Shown in pieces: positions 18,367 to 27,730 of a stretch of 64,000 nucleotides of DNA; position 1 is the first letter of the stretch, and each line of letters starts with the position of its first letter. The DNA comes from an uncultured Halomonas sp. (GTDB lineage Bacteria > Pseudomonadota > Gammaproteobacteria > Pseudomonadales > Halomonadaceae). A program made the position numbers and the translations under genes. The notes under the pieces are model-generated. The model was given only the letters and a program-made list of their open reading frames with translations. It was not told the origin of the DNA and ran no database searches. Location: the NCBI RefSeq assembly GCF_947500835.1, contig NZ_CANMTQ010000003.1, forward strand, positions 62,001 to 126,000, read 5' to 3'.

Positions 18367-18713
18367 ACTGCTTCCTTAAATGAAAAGTCAAGCAGAACGG
18401 CACCTTCCAGTGCCTGCCGACCTATAATTACTTTAGTATGATGTGATGGATGTCAAGCCCATCACCAGTCTGAGGAAAGGAAGGATATTTCAATGATTAA
18501 ACTCGAGCGCAATGAGATGCGCTGCGAGACCGAGAAGATTGTGGCTCAGTTGGGGCGTTATACATAAGCTTACCGAAGGTCCGTGCCTAGCTCAGGCTTT
18601 AGGCAACCTTTCCTTCTGTTGCCTATCGGCAACTTGGTCTCTTTTCTTTACCCTTAGCTATAATCCGAATTTGTTACCATGAGCCGTCTCATAATCATCT
18701 AATTGCTTTACCG
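18367..18713. other. intergenic region with a 24-codon frame and a small hairpin
   Basis: Between helD and the SRAP gene there is a + strand mini-frame at 18493-18567 (MIKLERNEMRCETEKIVAQL and four more residues) with a GAGGAAAGGAAGG purine stretch upstream. It looks like the start of a lost gene. After it, GTTGCC-TATC-GGCAAC (18618-18633) and a pyrimidine-rich tail could form a weak terminator. No intact gene is seen. Confidence 0.35.
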
Positions 18714-19370
18714 TTACGCTGGGTTAATCAGCGACTCATCTCCCGGGCCATTCGGTCGGTTCACCTTTGTGCTGACCGGCCAATGCGTGATCAGATCAGA
18801 GTCGATATGGTGCACTACGTTGCGTAGCGTCTCTCGGTCAGTCAGGTCGGGATCAAGCCATGGTTCCAAGCTATCGTCGTCCAGGATCAGTGGCATGCGA
18901 TCATGTACATCCTGGGTAGAGCCTCGGGCCGGCTCGGTGATGATCGCACAGCCAAGAGAGCCATCTTCTCGCTTGGTGTAAATTCCTGCAAAGAAAAGCG
19001 GTTCGCGATCCTCCCGACAGATAAAGTGGGGCTGTTTGGGTGTGACAGCTTTATCCCATTCATACCAGCCGTTGGCAGGAACTAGGCAGCGGTGCCTTCG
19101 AAACGCTGACTTGAAGTAGCCAGAGGTGGCTACCGTCTCGACTCGGGCATTGATCGGCTGACTTGCCTTGCCCTTTGCCCATTTGGGTTTGTAGCCCCAC
19201 CACAGTTCTTCCATACGCGGTGACTCATCTTCCGAGACCTGGCGTATTGCGGTGATCCAGGTACCAGGTGGCACGTTAAAGCGCGGCGTCAGCTCTTCAC
19301 TAACGGTCGGCACCCCCGCCTTTTTTGCGAACTTGGGATAGGCGCTGTATAGCGCAAAACGTCCGCACAT
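18714..19370 (-). CDS. SRAP-family (YedK/HMCES) abasic-site DNA-protein crosslinker
   Basis: A 218-residue protein beginning MCGRFALY, with the invariant Cys2 that attacks abasic sites. The conserved segments PRFNVPPG, WWGYKPKWAKG, INARVETV, CLVPANGWYEW and the late HDRMPLIL are all present. The protein forms a thiazolidine crosslink with abasic sites in single-stranded DNA and protects replication forks. Its place between helD and umuDC supports a damage-response cluster. No clear LexA box is visible just upstream. Confidence 0.93.
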   Translation of the reverse strand: MCGRFALYSAYPKFAKKAGVPTVSEELTPRFNVPPGTWITAIRQVSEDESPRMEELWWGYKPKWAKGKASQPINARVETVATSGYFKSAFRRHRCLVPANGWYEWDKAVTPKQPHFICREDREPLFFAGIYTKREDGSLGCAIITEPARGSTQDVHDRMPLILDDDSLEPWLDPDLTDRETLRNVVHHIDSDLITHWPVSTKVNRPNGPGDESLINPA

Positions 19371-19504
19371 ATACGACTTCTCCTGACAAAGGTTTCTTCA
19401 AGCTTGGGCAGTAGCGCCTGCCCTGGTCAACCACGCTGATGGAATCTCCTTTATGACTTCAGTATAAGGTCTGGGGGTGTCTACGAAATCTGAGATGACT
19501 CATC

Positions 19505-20782
19505 TCATTGCATCTGCACGACTGGCAATTCTTCCCAGCTGGTCGTGTATCTGGGCGTCCGGTATTGGCACCTCAGCGCCCAGGCAGCGTCTTTACGAGG
19601 CTTCCCGATACTTATCGCATCGCGACCATGCTCACGATTGATACGATCCACCACGCTCATCAGTTTCTCACTGCGCTTCTTCTCAGCATCGGTCTGTGCA
19701 GTGTCGAACAAGTCGTGCTGCAAAGTCTTTTTGTCCGCAAAATCGAGCATCATCACGCCACACTTCATGAACGCATACCCAGGACGATAGAGATGATCGA
19801 GGGCACGCTGAGCGATACCAACGATGATTCTGCTGTCGTCGCTTGCACGCGAAAGCGGCACAACCAGGCTGGGATTGTATTGAGGCAGGTCCAACCGATG
19901 GCGATTCGTCTGGAGAAAGACCATCAGTGCTCGGGCTACCGATCCTTGCCGGCGCAGCTTCTCGGCTCCTCGACTGGCATGCACACGCACGGCCTCACGA
20001 AGATCAGATCGGTCGCCGGTGAGACGTCCAAACGAGCGACTGGTCATGATGTTGTCTTTTGGTTTACTCATGTCGTCTAGCTCGATGCAATCAACCCCAC
20101 GCAGTTCCCACACAGTGCGCTCCATAACGACAGAAAACTGTCGTCGGAGACGTTTTGGATCAGCTTCGCGTAAGTCCCAGGCAGAGTGGATGCCCATATC
20201 GACAAGCTTATTGCCTGTACGGCCCCCCACTCCCCATAGATCAGTCGTCGGTGTACGTTCCAGTATGTAGCGTGTCGTTGGCGAGTCGGGCTCTAGCATG
20301 CACACACCCTCGTATGCCGCCTGCTTTTTTGCGACCCGGTTGGCGAGTTTGGCGAGTGTCCGCGAGGTTGAGAGCCCCACACTGACTGGAATGCCCGTAT
20401 TGCGCTTAGTTTCGTACCGTAACCGCTGGCAATGCGCTTCAAGGCCATGCGGGTCGAAGCCGTCAAAGTTGAGAAATGACTCGTCGATGCTGTAAATCTC
20501 GACATAAGGCGTGAACTCGCGCATCGTCGCTACGACTCGGGCGCTCATATCACCATACAGCGTGTAGTTTGAGCTTAGCAGCGTGCATTGGCGACGAATG
20601 TCTGACGGAATCTCGAATGCCGGCATTCCCATGGAAACGCCTAGATTCTTGATCTCTTGCGAGCGGGCTACGACGCAGCCATCGTTATTGCTCAGCACTC
20701 CCACTGGTTGGCCTTCAAGACGCGGATCGAAAACCCGCTCACAGCTCACGTAGAAATTATTGCAATCCACCAGCCCGATCAT
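19505..20782 (-). CDS. umuC: UmuC-like Y-family DNA polymerase V subunit (copy 2)
   Basis: A 425-residue translesion polymerase, starting [18 protein letters not shown]. It keeps [12 protein letters not shown] (catalytic carboxylates) and [11 protein letters not shown]. The ATG at 20782 is chosen by family alignment; a longer frame to 20842 only overlaps umuD. It overlaps umuD by 4 bases. Compared with copy 1 the C-terminal region differs strongly, so these are old paralogues or separate acquisitions. Confidence 0.93.
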   Translation of the reverse strand: MIGLVDCNNFYVSCERVFDPRLEGQPVGVLSNNDGCVVARSQEIKNLGVSMGMPAFEIPSDIRRQCTLLSSNYTLYGDMSARVVATMREFTPYVEIYSIDESFLNFDGFDPHGLEAHCQRLRYETKRNTGIPVSVGLSTSRTLAKLANRVAKKQAAYEGVCMLEPDSPTTRYILERTPTTDLWGVGGRTGNKLVDMGIHSAWDLREADPKRLRRQFSVVMERTVWELRGVDCIELDDMSKPKDNIMTSRSFGRLTGDRSDLREAVRVHASRGAEKLRRQGSVARALMVFLQTNRHRLDLPQYNPSLVVPLSRASDDSRIIVGIAQRALDHLYRPGYAFMKCGVMMLDFADKKTLQHDLFDTAQTDAEKKRSEKLMSVVDRINREHGRDAISIGKPRKDAAWALRCQYRTPRYTTSWEELPVVQMQ

Positions 20783-21225
20783 CTCCCTACTCCCCGCCGC
20801 AGCGCATGGACATTGTGGGTGACGACGCCCCACACATGACATTCAACGCCTGTAAGCGGGATCGGCCGATAAAGAGGGTTGCCCGGAAGCAGGTAGGGGC
20901 GCTGGCCGATCTTCCCTAGCCGCTTGCAGGTCAGTTCACCGTCCAGCGCGATGATCAGCACATCACCATTGCGGGGTTCGAGTGAGCGATCGACGATCAG
21001 CAAATCGCCATCGTATATCCCGTCGCTTTCCATGCTGTCGCCTTTGGCACGCACATAGAACGTGCTACTGGGGTGCTGCACTAAGTGGTCAACGAGGTCC
21101 AGGTTTTCTTCGATATAGTCGTCTGCTGGGCTGGGAAAGCCGGCCCGAACCGCATCAGCAAAGAGAGGCATCAAACGTGTCGTTGTCGTTTCATCGACGC
21201 GACCCACCACATCGAGATAGATCAT
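20779..21225 (-). CDS. umuD: UmuD-like SOS mutagenesis protein (copy 2)
   Basis: A 148-residue protein starting [12 protein letters not shown], with cleavage site [11 protein letters not shown] (Ala-Gly), the catalytic serine in GDSMES and the lysine in LTCKRLG. The ATG at 21225 overlaps the stop of the small upstream gene by 4 bases, making a three-gene cassette. It would be processed to UmuD' under RecA control. Confidence 0.92.
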   Translation of the reverse strand: MIYLDVVGRVDETTTTRLMPLFADAVRAGFPSPADDYIEENLDLVDHLVQHPSSTFYVRAKGDSMESDGIYDGDLLIVDRSLEPRNGDVLIIALDGELTCKRLGKIGQRPYLLPGNPLYRPIPLTGVECHVWGVVTHNVHALRRGVGR

Positions 21226-21404
21226 GCCGCCGTCTCCTGCAACTCCCATCTGAGGCCTGCGCTTCCATCAGGAAGGCGCGTTACAACGGCATAGCCATGG
21301 GCTTCAATCTTTTCCAGCGTGCGCTGCCATTCGCGTTGGCTTTCATCGGGTAGCCGCTGGATGACGAGATGATAGTCATGTTCAGCAAGAGTCGTCGTTG
21401 GCAT
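21222..21404 (-). CDS. 60-residue leader protein of the second umuDC cassette
   Basis: The ATG at 21404 has GGAGA about 8 bases upstream and lies about 20 bases from the SOS box, so this is the first gene of the cassette. The product (MPTTTLAEHDYHLVIQRLPD, later GYAVVTRLPDGSAGLRWELQ) looks like a small alpha/beta protein with no signal peptide. I recognise no family. Translational coupling to umuD (ATGA) suggests a link to translesion synthesis or its control. Confidence 0.7.
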   Translation of the reverse strand: MPTTTLAEHDYHLVIQRLPDESQREWQRTLEKIEAHGYAVVTRLPDGSAGLRWELQETAA

Positions 21405-21425
21405 GAGGTGTCTCCATTTAGCGAA

Positions 21426-21445
21426 TACTGGTCTTTTATACAGTA
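21426..21445 (-). promoter_or_regulatory. SOS box (LexA operator) of umuDC copy 2
   Basis: The + strand reads TACTGGTCTTTTATACAGTA, a CTGT-N8-ACAG site with one mismatch (CTGG). It ends 21 bases upstream of the first ATG of the cassette, the same distance as in copy 1. Confidence 0.82.
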
Positions 21446-21653
21446 TCGACAATAAAGTGCCAATAGATTCTCAACAACAGATTTACTCGCATTGCTTGCC
21501 ACTGCTGGCCGAGCGTTAATAGTGAAAATATGCACATTTTTGCTTCGTTATTCGGTGGTTAGTGATGTTGCTGAAGCAGGTAAGCTCCTATGAGTAGACA
21601 ACCAATAGTAGCGAAAGAAGCGATACCACAAGAACTCCAGGGAAAAGTTTACA

Positions 21654-22028
21654 ATGGCAATAGTTGAATGCTTGGAGTGCCAAGGCGAAGTCAGTAATAA
21701 TGCGAAGATGTGCCCACGTTGTGGCTCTAGTGAGTACAAGTTAGGCATGGTTGACAGTATACTCGTCGGACTGGCCATGCCGATTTTGAAACTTTCGGCG
21801 CTCTACTTGCCCCGTCCCTTATTTTGGATGGTATCCACACTTCTAATAGCAACGTACATCATGGGTCTTTTAAATTTTCCCTTTGCCCTTAGTTTTGCTA
21901 TCAGCGAGTATCTTCCTCGCGAAGAAATACCAACGTTTGTTTTTCAATGGGCTGACTTAGTGATAAGTGTGTATATAGAGTTTTATGCAACCATTTACGA
22001 AAAAATTGGCGATCTCTTTCACAACTAA
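21654..22028 (+). CDS. small zinc-ribbon membrane protein, hypothetical
   Basis: A 124-residue protein with an N-terminal zinc ribbon (CLECQGEVSNNAKMCPRCGS, two CxxC pairs) and then hydrophobic stretches at about residues 33-50 and 56-82. It is probably a membrane protein with a cytoplasmic zinc ribbon. A reasonable RBS is not obvious (GGGAAAAGTTTACA). AT-rich composition and position next to a resolvase suggest acquisition. The function is unknown. Confidence 0.6.
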   Translation: MAIVECLECQGEVSNNAKMCPRCGSSEYKLGMVDSILVGLAMPILKLSALYLPRPLFWMVSTLLIATYIMGLLNFPFALSFAISEYLPREEIPTFVFQWADLVISVYIEFYATIYEKIGDLFHN

Positions 22029-22159
22029 TTTAGGACTAGTCCGGCTCAAAATGTAGCTTGCTTACCAGAAAATATGCGTAATGAGTTTTACACTAGTCGT
22101 CTTACTGTAAACATGTTTGTTCTATTTGCCTCATTGATTTAAAGAGGGGCATACCATCA

Positions 22160-22288
22160 AATTCATGTCACATTAGTCGCAAGACGAGCCCTTTGCATGT
22201 CTTAGATTATATGACGAGTTAAGTGACAGGTTTTGACGGCAAAAGCATTCTGGTGCAAATTGTCACATAATCGAACGTATATGTGACA
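22160..22288 (+). other. res-like recombination site of the adjacent resolvase
   Basis: Three TGTC/GACA-type sites precede the resolvase ATG. They are TGTCACATTAG at 22166, TGTC...GACA spanning 22198-22228, and a perfect inverted repeat TGTCACATA-N10-TATGTGACA at 22261-22288. Three subsites of unequal spacing are typical of res. The one nearest the gene overlaps the probable promoter. Confidence 0.6.
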
Positions 22289-22296
22289 GGTGTAAC

Positions 22297-22920
22297 ATGC
22301 TGATTGGTTACATGCGGGTATCCAAGGCAGACGGTTCCCAATCCACCGACTTGCAGCGCGATGCGCTAAGCGCCGCCGGCGTCGAACTGGCGTACCTCTA
22401 TGAAGACCGAGCGTCCGGTAAGCGCGATGATCGCCCCGGCCTGACGGGCTGTCTGAAAGCACTTCGGTCAGGAGATACCTTGGTCGTGTGGAAGCTGGAC
22501 CGACTCGGACGCGACCTGCGCCATCTGATCAATACTGTCCATGATCTGACCGGACGCGGTATCGGCCTGAAGGTCTTGACAGGTCATGGGGCTGCTATCG
22601 ATACGACAACTGCTGCGGGTAAGCTGGTGTTCGGTATCTTTGCTGCTTTATCGGAATTCGAGCGTGAACTGATCTCCGAACGTACGCAGGCTGGTCTGGC
22701 GTCAGCGCGGGCACGCGGCCGACAAGGTGGCCGGCCGTTCAAGATGAGGGCCGCCAAGTTGCGCCTGGCGATGGTTAGCATGGGGCAACCGGAAACCAAC
22801 GTTGGCGATTTGTGCCAGGAGCTTGGGATTACCCGGCAGACGCTCTACCGGCATGTATCTCCCAAGAGCGATCTACGGCCAGGTGGAGTAAAGCTGCTCT
22901 CACGGAGTTCTGCCACATAG
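22297..22920 (+). CDS. serine resolvase/invertase
   Basis: A 207-residue serine recombinase, MLIGYMRVSKADG with nucleophile Ser9. VVWKLDRLGRDLRHLI, then FAALSEFERELISERTQAGL, and a C-terminal helix-turn-helix (VGDLCQELGITRQTLYRHV) follow. It is like resolvases of Tn3-type elements, but no tnpA or terminal inverted repeat is visible nearby, so it may be a remnant or a stand-alone island recombinase. It lies at the left edge of the defence island. Confidence 0.9.
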   Translation: MLIGYMRVSKADGSQSTDLQRDALSAAGVELAYLYEDRASGKRDDRPGLTGCLKALRSGDTLVVWKLDRLGRDLRHLINTVHDLTGRGIGLKVLTGHGAAIDTTTAAGKLVFGIFAALSEFERELISERTQAGLASARARGRQGGRPFKMRAAKLRLAMVSMGQPETNVGDLCQELGITRQTLYRHVSPKSDLRPGGVKLLSRSSAT

Positions 22921-23099
22921 TTGGCGACGACCTGAAGCGCGCAGCGGTTCAATTCGGCAACGATCCAATGGCCGGTTTCGACCCAAAGCCGACCTTCATT
23001 GCTCACGCGGCATCTGGGGCCGGCAGCCCATAGCTGACGCGGGCACGAAAGGCGGAGAGCCGAAGCTCGCTGCATGGATGGCTAAAGTCAGTTTGTGGG

Positions 23100-26000
23100 T
23101 TATGCCGCCAGCAGGCTCAAGTCGTCGGGTCCGTGATAGACGACATCCAAGTATTGGTTGTCTGGCGAAACTCTCGCTGTGGCTACGCCCCGTGCCATCA
23201 TGCTGATTGGTTCAGCAAGGCTACCGATCCTTTCCATCGTTGTCGAAATGATCAGAATTTCTTCTCCATAACCGACAAGTTTTACAATCGTCCCGGTCGC
23301 AGGCGCATTTTCTGGTTCGAGCCACTCAGCTTTGAAATTTGCAGATTGAGTACTCCAGATATTCCGCTCGGGAGGCACATAGCTGGTGGTGAAATCAAGC
23401 CATAGCTCATGGCTCTCTGGCATTGGCCAGTTCGGGTCTTGTCCAAGCCCAACGACCACCCCGGAATCCATCCAAACTTTCATTGCGGCGGCATTTTCGA
23501 AATTCGCACCAGTATCGTTCACAGCCTTGATCGCAGCCAACCGTGAAGTGAACCCGGCCTGCATCAATATCGCCGCACTGCGGTTAAGGGTGCCAGTCTC
23601 GATGGCTGGAACAGCAAGGCCGGTTTCGAAATCATCGATGGTAAAGATGGCATCATCGCCAATGGTGTCACCATTAGCTTGTGCTCGAACCTTAATCGAC
23701 TCAATGGCCCAAGGCAGTTTATAGATTAATCCGTTCTCGATGAACCGCAGCACATCGGATGGATTCTGGGCAACTACGTCAGCAAGCGGTTGTCCCATCA
23801 ACCAGCAACGCAGTACATCGCGCCAGTTGTCGGGGAAAGGATCGGGCACGAAGGGCATGATGTTGAAAACGATTTTGGCCAACCCTGTAATCGCCTCGAT
23901 TGCTTGTTCGCTGTCGTTCCCCAATATTGCCCCGTTGACCGCAATTAATAGGTCATTAGCAGGGGTGGCTACAGCATCAAGTTGCTGGCCCGTATGCAGG
24001 CCGATTCCGGCAAGGAAGTAACCGCGCCTCTGTTGCGCGGTACTCTGGTTCCAAATCAGCCTAGTGCGAGCTTCAAGGCCCGCCTTTATCAGTTCCTGGA
24101 CATTGGTGTTTCGCCGTTCTAGACGGCGTTGCCAGAGAGAAGATTGTAGGACTTCATCAAGGTGTGCCGAAATTTCACAGGCGTTCATCTCTTGATCGCC
24201 GAGAAGGCTAAGAATTGCTGTGTCGAGCACAGTAATGTACTGCTCCCAGTCCCGAGCGGCGGCATGACGCACTTCGTCTGCTTCGCCAGCGACATTCGGA
24301 AATTCCCAGGCAGCAGCGTTGTTCAGAACGTATTCCTGCAACTCATTCGAATCTTCGATGCCAAGCGATTTGCTCAACCGAATAAGTAGCGTAATTACGA
24401 GTCTAAGCAGGCCACTTTCCAGACTGTGTTCGCTGACCTTTCCGATGAGTTCGGCCCATTGCGCTTGGCGATAGTTATGCCTATCAAAAATCGGGAAAAG
24501 CACCAAACCTTCTACATCTATAAAGGCACGCCCGGCGCGCCCAATGACATTCTTGAATTCCGAAGTAGGGATGACATCTCGACTACGGTGCAATGAGTGC
24601 ATGATAACCGCAGTAGCCGTCAAGTTGAGCCCCTGTGCAAGTGTTGGAGAAGATACAGTGATCTTGAGTATGCCGTCCCGGAGCAGGCGCTCCATTTCTT
24701 TGCGGAACGGGGTCGGTAGTGCCCCATGGTGGACTGCGACCCCGAGTGAAAGGCATTTGAGAATGGGGTGATCCTCACCAAGCCACTCCGCGCCGATCGT
24801 CAAGGCGGAAGAGAGCATCGCAGGATCGTGATCCAAGACGGAATCAAGAAGGCCGTACCCTACGAGCTTTACAATTCTATCCGCAAAGGGTTCGACGGAT
24901 CGACGCATCGGACAATAAATCAAAACGGATTGACCGTCCTCGACCAAGCGCCATGCCGTCGCCAATACTAATTCGCGCTGATCCTTAGGGAAGGAAAGCT
25001 TCCGACGACCGCGGGGCGGGGTCTGCGGACCGAAGAAGCGCGGGACAAAGGGTTTTTCGTCACCTACGCGAAGCTCAAGCCTCGCTCGATTGTTACGCCA
25101 TAGCACCTCTCCGAAGCGAATGCGTGTTGGTCTCCAATCGACGGAAACTGCTTCGCCCTCTTCGTCGCGACGTATCCAGCTTACGAAGTCATCAAATTGA
25201 TCGCCTTCGGGCATGATTGCCGAAAGGCAGACAAGGCGGCGCTGAGCCGCATCGGCTCGACGCAAGAGCCTTTGAATCTGGACCTCGTAGCGAACTTCAC
25301 GTTCACCCAGACCGATCATATGTCCTTCGTCCAGCACCACAAGTCCTACATCATCAAGGATTGTCGGGTCGTTTCTGAGAGCGAAGTCCAGCTTCTCGGG
25401 TGTCGCGACAACGATATGCCGAGTCTTTAGGGCGTCTTCTTCGAAGCCGCTTGTTCCGATGCTTCCATACAGCGCCGAGATCGTCTTCCCTAACGGGCCG
25501 AACGTGCGCTGCAATCCGCTCTCTGTCTGCGCTGAGAGAGCGCGAAGTGGAGTCACAAAGACGACACGCCGTCCCTCGGACAGACATTTGAGAATGCAAA
25601 GTTCCGCGATGCGAGTTTTTCCCGCACTAGTCGGAAGGGAAACGACAAGATTATCCTTGGAGTCCACTGAACGACGAGCTGCTTCAAGCTGAGACGGCCA
25701 AAGTTCAATTTCCGAGCGCCTACGACCAAACAGTGTTGCGATGAACAGCCGACGCAGTTGCTGCCAAGCCGGAACGTCGCCTTCCGGGGGATCGGTCGGC
25801 AGAGCTTTATGGAAACTAGAGTCCCACAAATCGTCCAATAGGTGTAGCGTCAGTCGGAAGGACCACCACTGAGGAACCAGATTCAGTTTCGCAGCGGCGT
25901 CCAGTCCGTTTTCGAGTTCGACGCGCGCTACCTCCAAAAGGTCTGCTTCTCCGGTTTGAAGCGCAAGAAGGAAGGCACCGAGACCGCCGAAAATCTGATC

Positions 26001-26612
26001 TGTTAAGGCGAGGTCTAGCGCCTCAGAGATATCCTCTTCGACATCCTCGTCTGCTCCTTGGTCCTTAGCTTCCTCTAAGACCTGCATCAACTCTACCCGC
26101 ACGGCTTCATCGGAACCCGTATCATCCAGCTTCCATGCGATGATTTCAGCTTCGAGCTGATCGAGTGATCGAAGGATAAGTAGGGCGAGCGCACGTTCCA
26201 TGCGCGAAATATTGATGTTCTCTAGTGTGACGAACAGTATTGAAAATGCTCGGGCCGAAAGTCCTGCCAGGTGAAATGAAGCGGCAGCCATTAGGCGGAC
26301 GAAACCTCTTTGGGGATCGTTAGGATCCCCCTTTGAAACAATGGCCTCGAAGGCATCGCCTGCGTGTTCGAACGTAGAGCGCATCAGAGCTTGGTCGCCA
26401 CCTTCCTCGCGGAGCCGAATGCCTAACGAGAGGAGTGCATGACCATAGCCCATTAGATCGTATGAAAGAGAAGCGGTGAATCTAGGAGCGCCTGGAGGAA
26501 GCTGGCCATTGCGCCAGATCATAGCTCGAGCCTGTCCACGGGCGAGCAATCTGCCGCGATAACCCGGCTCTAGCGCCTGCCCAACAATTCTCTGAACTTC
26601 TTCGAGATTCAT
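23100..26612 (-). CDS. hamB: HamB-like DEAD/DEAH helicase of a Hachiman-type defence system
   Basis: An 1,170-residue SF2 helicase. The first 300 residues are a helical repeat-like region. The core has Walker A PTSAGKT at 327-333, VTPLRALSAQ (Ia), the Walker B box DEGH at 428-431, LSAIMP (III) and VIGRAGR (VI). A long C-terminal region follows. The gene overlaps the upstream nuclease-like gene by 4 bases (ATGA). This two-gene order, DUF1837 protein then large helicase, is that of Hachiman (HamA-HamB) and the related AbpAB, in which the helicase senses DNA and releases the nuclease. Name by context; I cannot run a profile search. Confidence 0.75.
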   Translation of the reverse strand: MNLEEVQRIVGQALEPGYRGRLLARGQARAMIWRNGQLPPGAPRFTASLSYDLMGYGHALLSLGIRLREEGGDQALMRSTFEHAGDAFEAIVSKGDPNDPQRGFVRLMAAASFHLAGLSARAFSILFVTLENINISRMERALALLILRSLDQLEAEIIAWKLDDTGSDEAVRVELMQVLEEAKDQGADEDVEEDISEALDLALTDQIFGGLGAFLLALQTGEADLLEVARVELENGLDAAAKLNLVPQWWSFRLTLHLLDDLWDSSFHKALPTDPPEGDVPAWQQLRRLFIATLFGRRRSEIELWPSQLEAARRSVDSKDNLVVSLPTSAGKTRIAELCILKCLSEGRRVVFVTPLRALSAQTESGLQRTFGPLGKTISALYGSIGTSGFEEDALKTRHIVVATPEKLDFALRNDPTILDDVGLVVLDEGHMIGLGEREVRYEVQIQRLLRRADAAQRRLVCLSAIMPEGDQFDDFVSWIRRDEEGEAVSVDWRPTRIRFGEVLWRNNRARLELRVGDEKPFVPRFFGPQTPPRGRRKLSFPKDQRELVLATAWRLVEDGQSVLIYCPMRRSVEPFADRIVKLVGYGLLDSVLDHDPAMLSSALTIGAEWLGEDHPILKCLSLGVAVHHGALPTPFRKEMERLLRDGILKITVSSPTLAQGLNLTATAVIMHSLHRSRDVIPTSEFKNVIGRAGRAFIDVEGLVLFPIFDRHNYRQAQWAELIGKVSEHSLESGLLRLVITLLIRLSKSLGIEDSNELQEYVLNNAAAWEFPNVAGEADEVRHAAARDWEQYITVLDTAILSLLGDQEMNACEISAHLDEVLQSSLWQRRLERRNTNVQELIKAGLEARTRLIWNQSTAQQRRGYFLAGIGLHTGQQLDAVATPANDLLIAVNGAILGNDSEQAIEAITGLAKIVFNIMPFVPDPFPDNWRDVLRCWLMGQPLADVVAQNPSDVLRFIENGLIYKLPWAIESIKVRAQANGDTIGDDAIFTIDDFETGLAVPAIETGTLNRSAAILMQAGFTSRLAAIKAVNDTGANFENAAAMKVWMDSGVVVGLGQDPNWPMPESHELWLDFTTSYVPPERNIWSTQSANFKAEWLEPENAPATGTIVKLVGYGEEILIISTTMERIGSLAEPISMMARGVATARVSPDNQYLDVVYHGPDDLSLLAA

Positions 26613-27373
26613 TCTCCGAACACCTCTTCAAAGATCTTTCGGATGAAGTTCTGATGGTCCGCAATTCTCAGTCCGACGCCGCTTTGGGGAATGGCATCAC
26701 CGCATCCGTTGAGATCAGCCCGAAGGAAATTGTTAGGGTCATTTCCGCTGAATGTGAATAGCAAATGCTGAACTTGCGCTGCTGCAATGCCGTCCACGAG
26801 TTGCGCTTTGAGAATATCATCGGAAAGTTCCTCCTTTCCAATTTCTCGCAACCGGTCTGCGATGAAGGCCAAAGCGTGTTGTGAAGGCAAGCCGCCATCA
26901 TCATCCAGCGCACCTCGGGCGTTCGTGACAGTACGTGTTGTAAGGGCCGCTTCGCTTTTGGCCTCGACTTTCAGGAAATTGATTGGTCGTCCATCGACCT
27001 GAGGGAGAAGACCGATTGCGTCGTCGCCTCGCATGGCCATTTCACGATGATCACGCCATCTCAGTCTTTTCACAGGGACTGAGAAATCGGTCCGCTCTTC
27101 AATATACTCCATCGCGAAAATCTCCCCTAGATCACCCGAGCGTAGAGATGGCTTGGTCGGGAGTTTTTGCCGAAGGTATCCCGCCGCCGCTTCCTTTCCC
27201 AGATGCTCAAAGACATGCGCCACCTGCTCGGGAGCAGCATAGTGATCGGGCAGAATTTCTACGGCCTTTTCTTGCGCGACTGCCTCATGGCCATCCCTCA
27301 GAGTGACCAGGCGCAATATGTGCCTGTTCACGTTGGCTTCCGCCTCATCACTCCAATCATCAAACGAAGCCAT
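26609..27373 (-). CDS. hamA: HamA-like DUF1837 nuclease of a Hachiman-type defence system
   Basis: A 254-residue protein with the layout of DUF1837: SLRSGDLGEIFAMEYI at about 77-92, RLRWRDHREMAMRGDDAIGL at 103-122 and a LKVEAKS element near 134-140. Glu84, Asp118 and Glu137-x-Lys139 fit a PD-(D/E)xK-type nuclease active site. HamA is the effector nuclease of Hachiman and degrades DNA when HamB is activated during phage attack. It is the first gene of the pair, and hamB starts within its last codons. Both ends look complete. Confidence 0.75.
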   Translation of the reverse strand: MASFDDWSDEAEANVNRHILRLVTLRDGHEAVAQEKAVEILPDHYAAPEQVAHVFEHLGKEAAAGYLRQKLPTKPSLRSGDLGEIFAMEYIEERTDFSVPVKRLRWRDHREMAMRGDDAIGLLPQVDGRPINFLKVEAKSEAALTTRTVTNARGALDDDGGLPSQHALAFIADRLREIGKEELSDDILKAQLVDGIAAAQVQHLLFTFSGNDPNNFLRADLNGCGDAIPQSGVGLRIADHQNFIRKIFEEVFGE

Positions 27374-27677
27374 TTAGAAGTCCTCTTATTCCTCACGAAT
27401 GACAGTGCTGTGTGCGGTTCAGTTTGTTCAAGCCCAATTTATTCGAATTGAGGCCAAGAGAGGATGCCCAGTCCCTGAAGAACACGCGGCATTGTTCGAA
27501 CGGCAGCTTCGAGCCAGCATTTTCGCACCGAAAAACGGCGGCTAATGGCCGAAATCAGCCAGCATACCTTTGAGATAGAGAAGTGCAATCTTAAGCTTAC
27601 TTGAGGGCATGCTTCCCGAGAGTGCAAGGCAAAAATGGTACAGTAGCGGTACAAACACCAGCTTCTTGTGCTATAAA
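27374..27677. other. intergenic region between hamA and hipB
   Basis: The region should hold the divergent promoters for hamAB (-) and hipBA (+). A GTAC-N7-GTAC element lies near 27638-27653. No protein-coding frame is convincing; a - strand frame at 27439-27654 has no ribosome binding site. Confidence 0.35.
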
Positions 27678-27730
27678 AACGACATTATAGTATCGTTAAA
27701 GCCTCATATCGATGCTATGCTGTCGATATG
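27678..27730 (+). promoter_or_regulatory. two tandem operator-like palindromes before hipB
   Basis: O1 is AACGA-N10-TCGTT at 27678-27697. O2 is CATATCGA-N10-TCGATATG at 27705-27730 and includes the hipB start codon. Both have ten-base spacers and CGA/TCG cores, and their centres are 30 bases apart, about three helical turns. This fits cooperative binding and autorepression by HipB/HipA, as in E. coli hipBA. Confidence 0.65.

Noticed and set aside
19371..19504. Possible LexA box before the SRAP gene
   Set aside because: The best candidate (near 19455-19475) lacks the CTGT...ACAG pairs.
22921..23099. Search for a terminal inverted repeat or transposase beside the 22297 resolvase
   Set aside because: None was visible, so the resolvase is not called part of a complete transposon.
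27439..27654. 71-codon - strand frame between hamA and hipB
   Set aside because: No ribosome binding site and it would overlap the expected promoter region.
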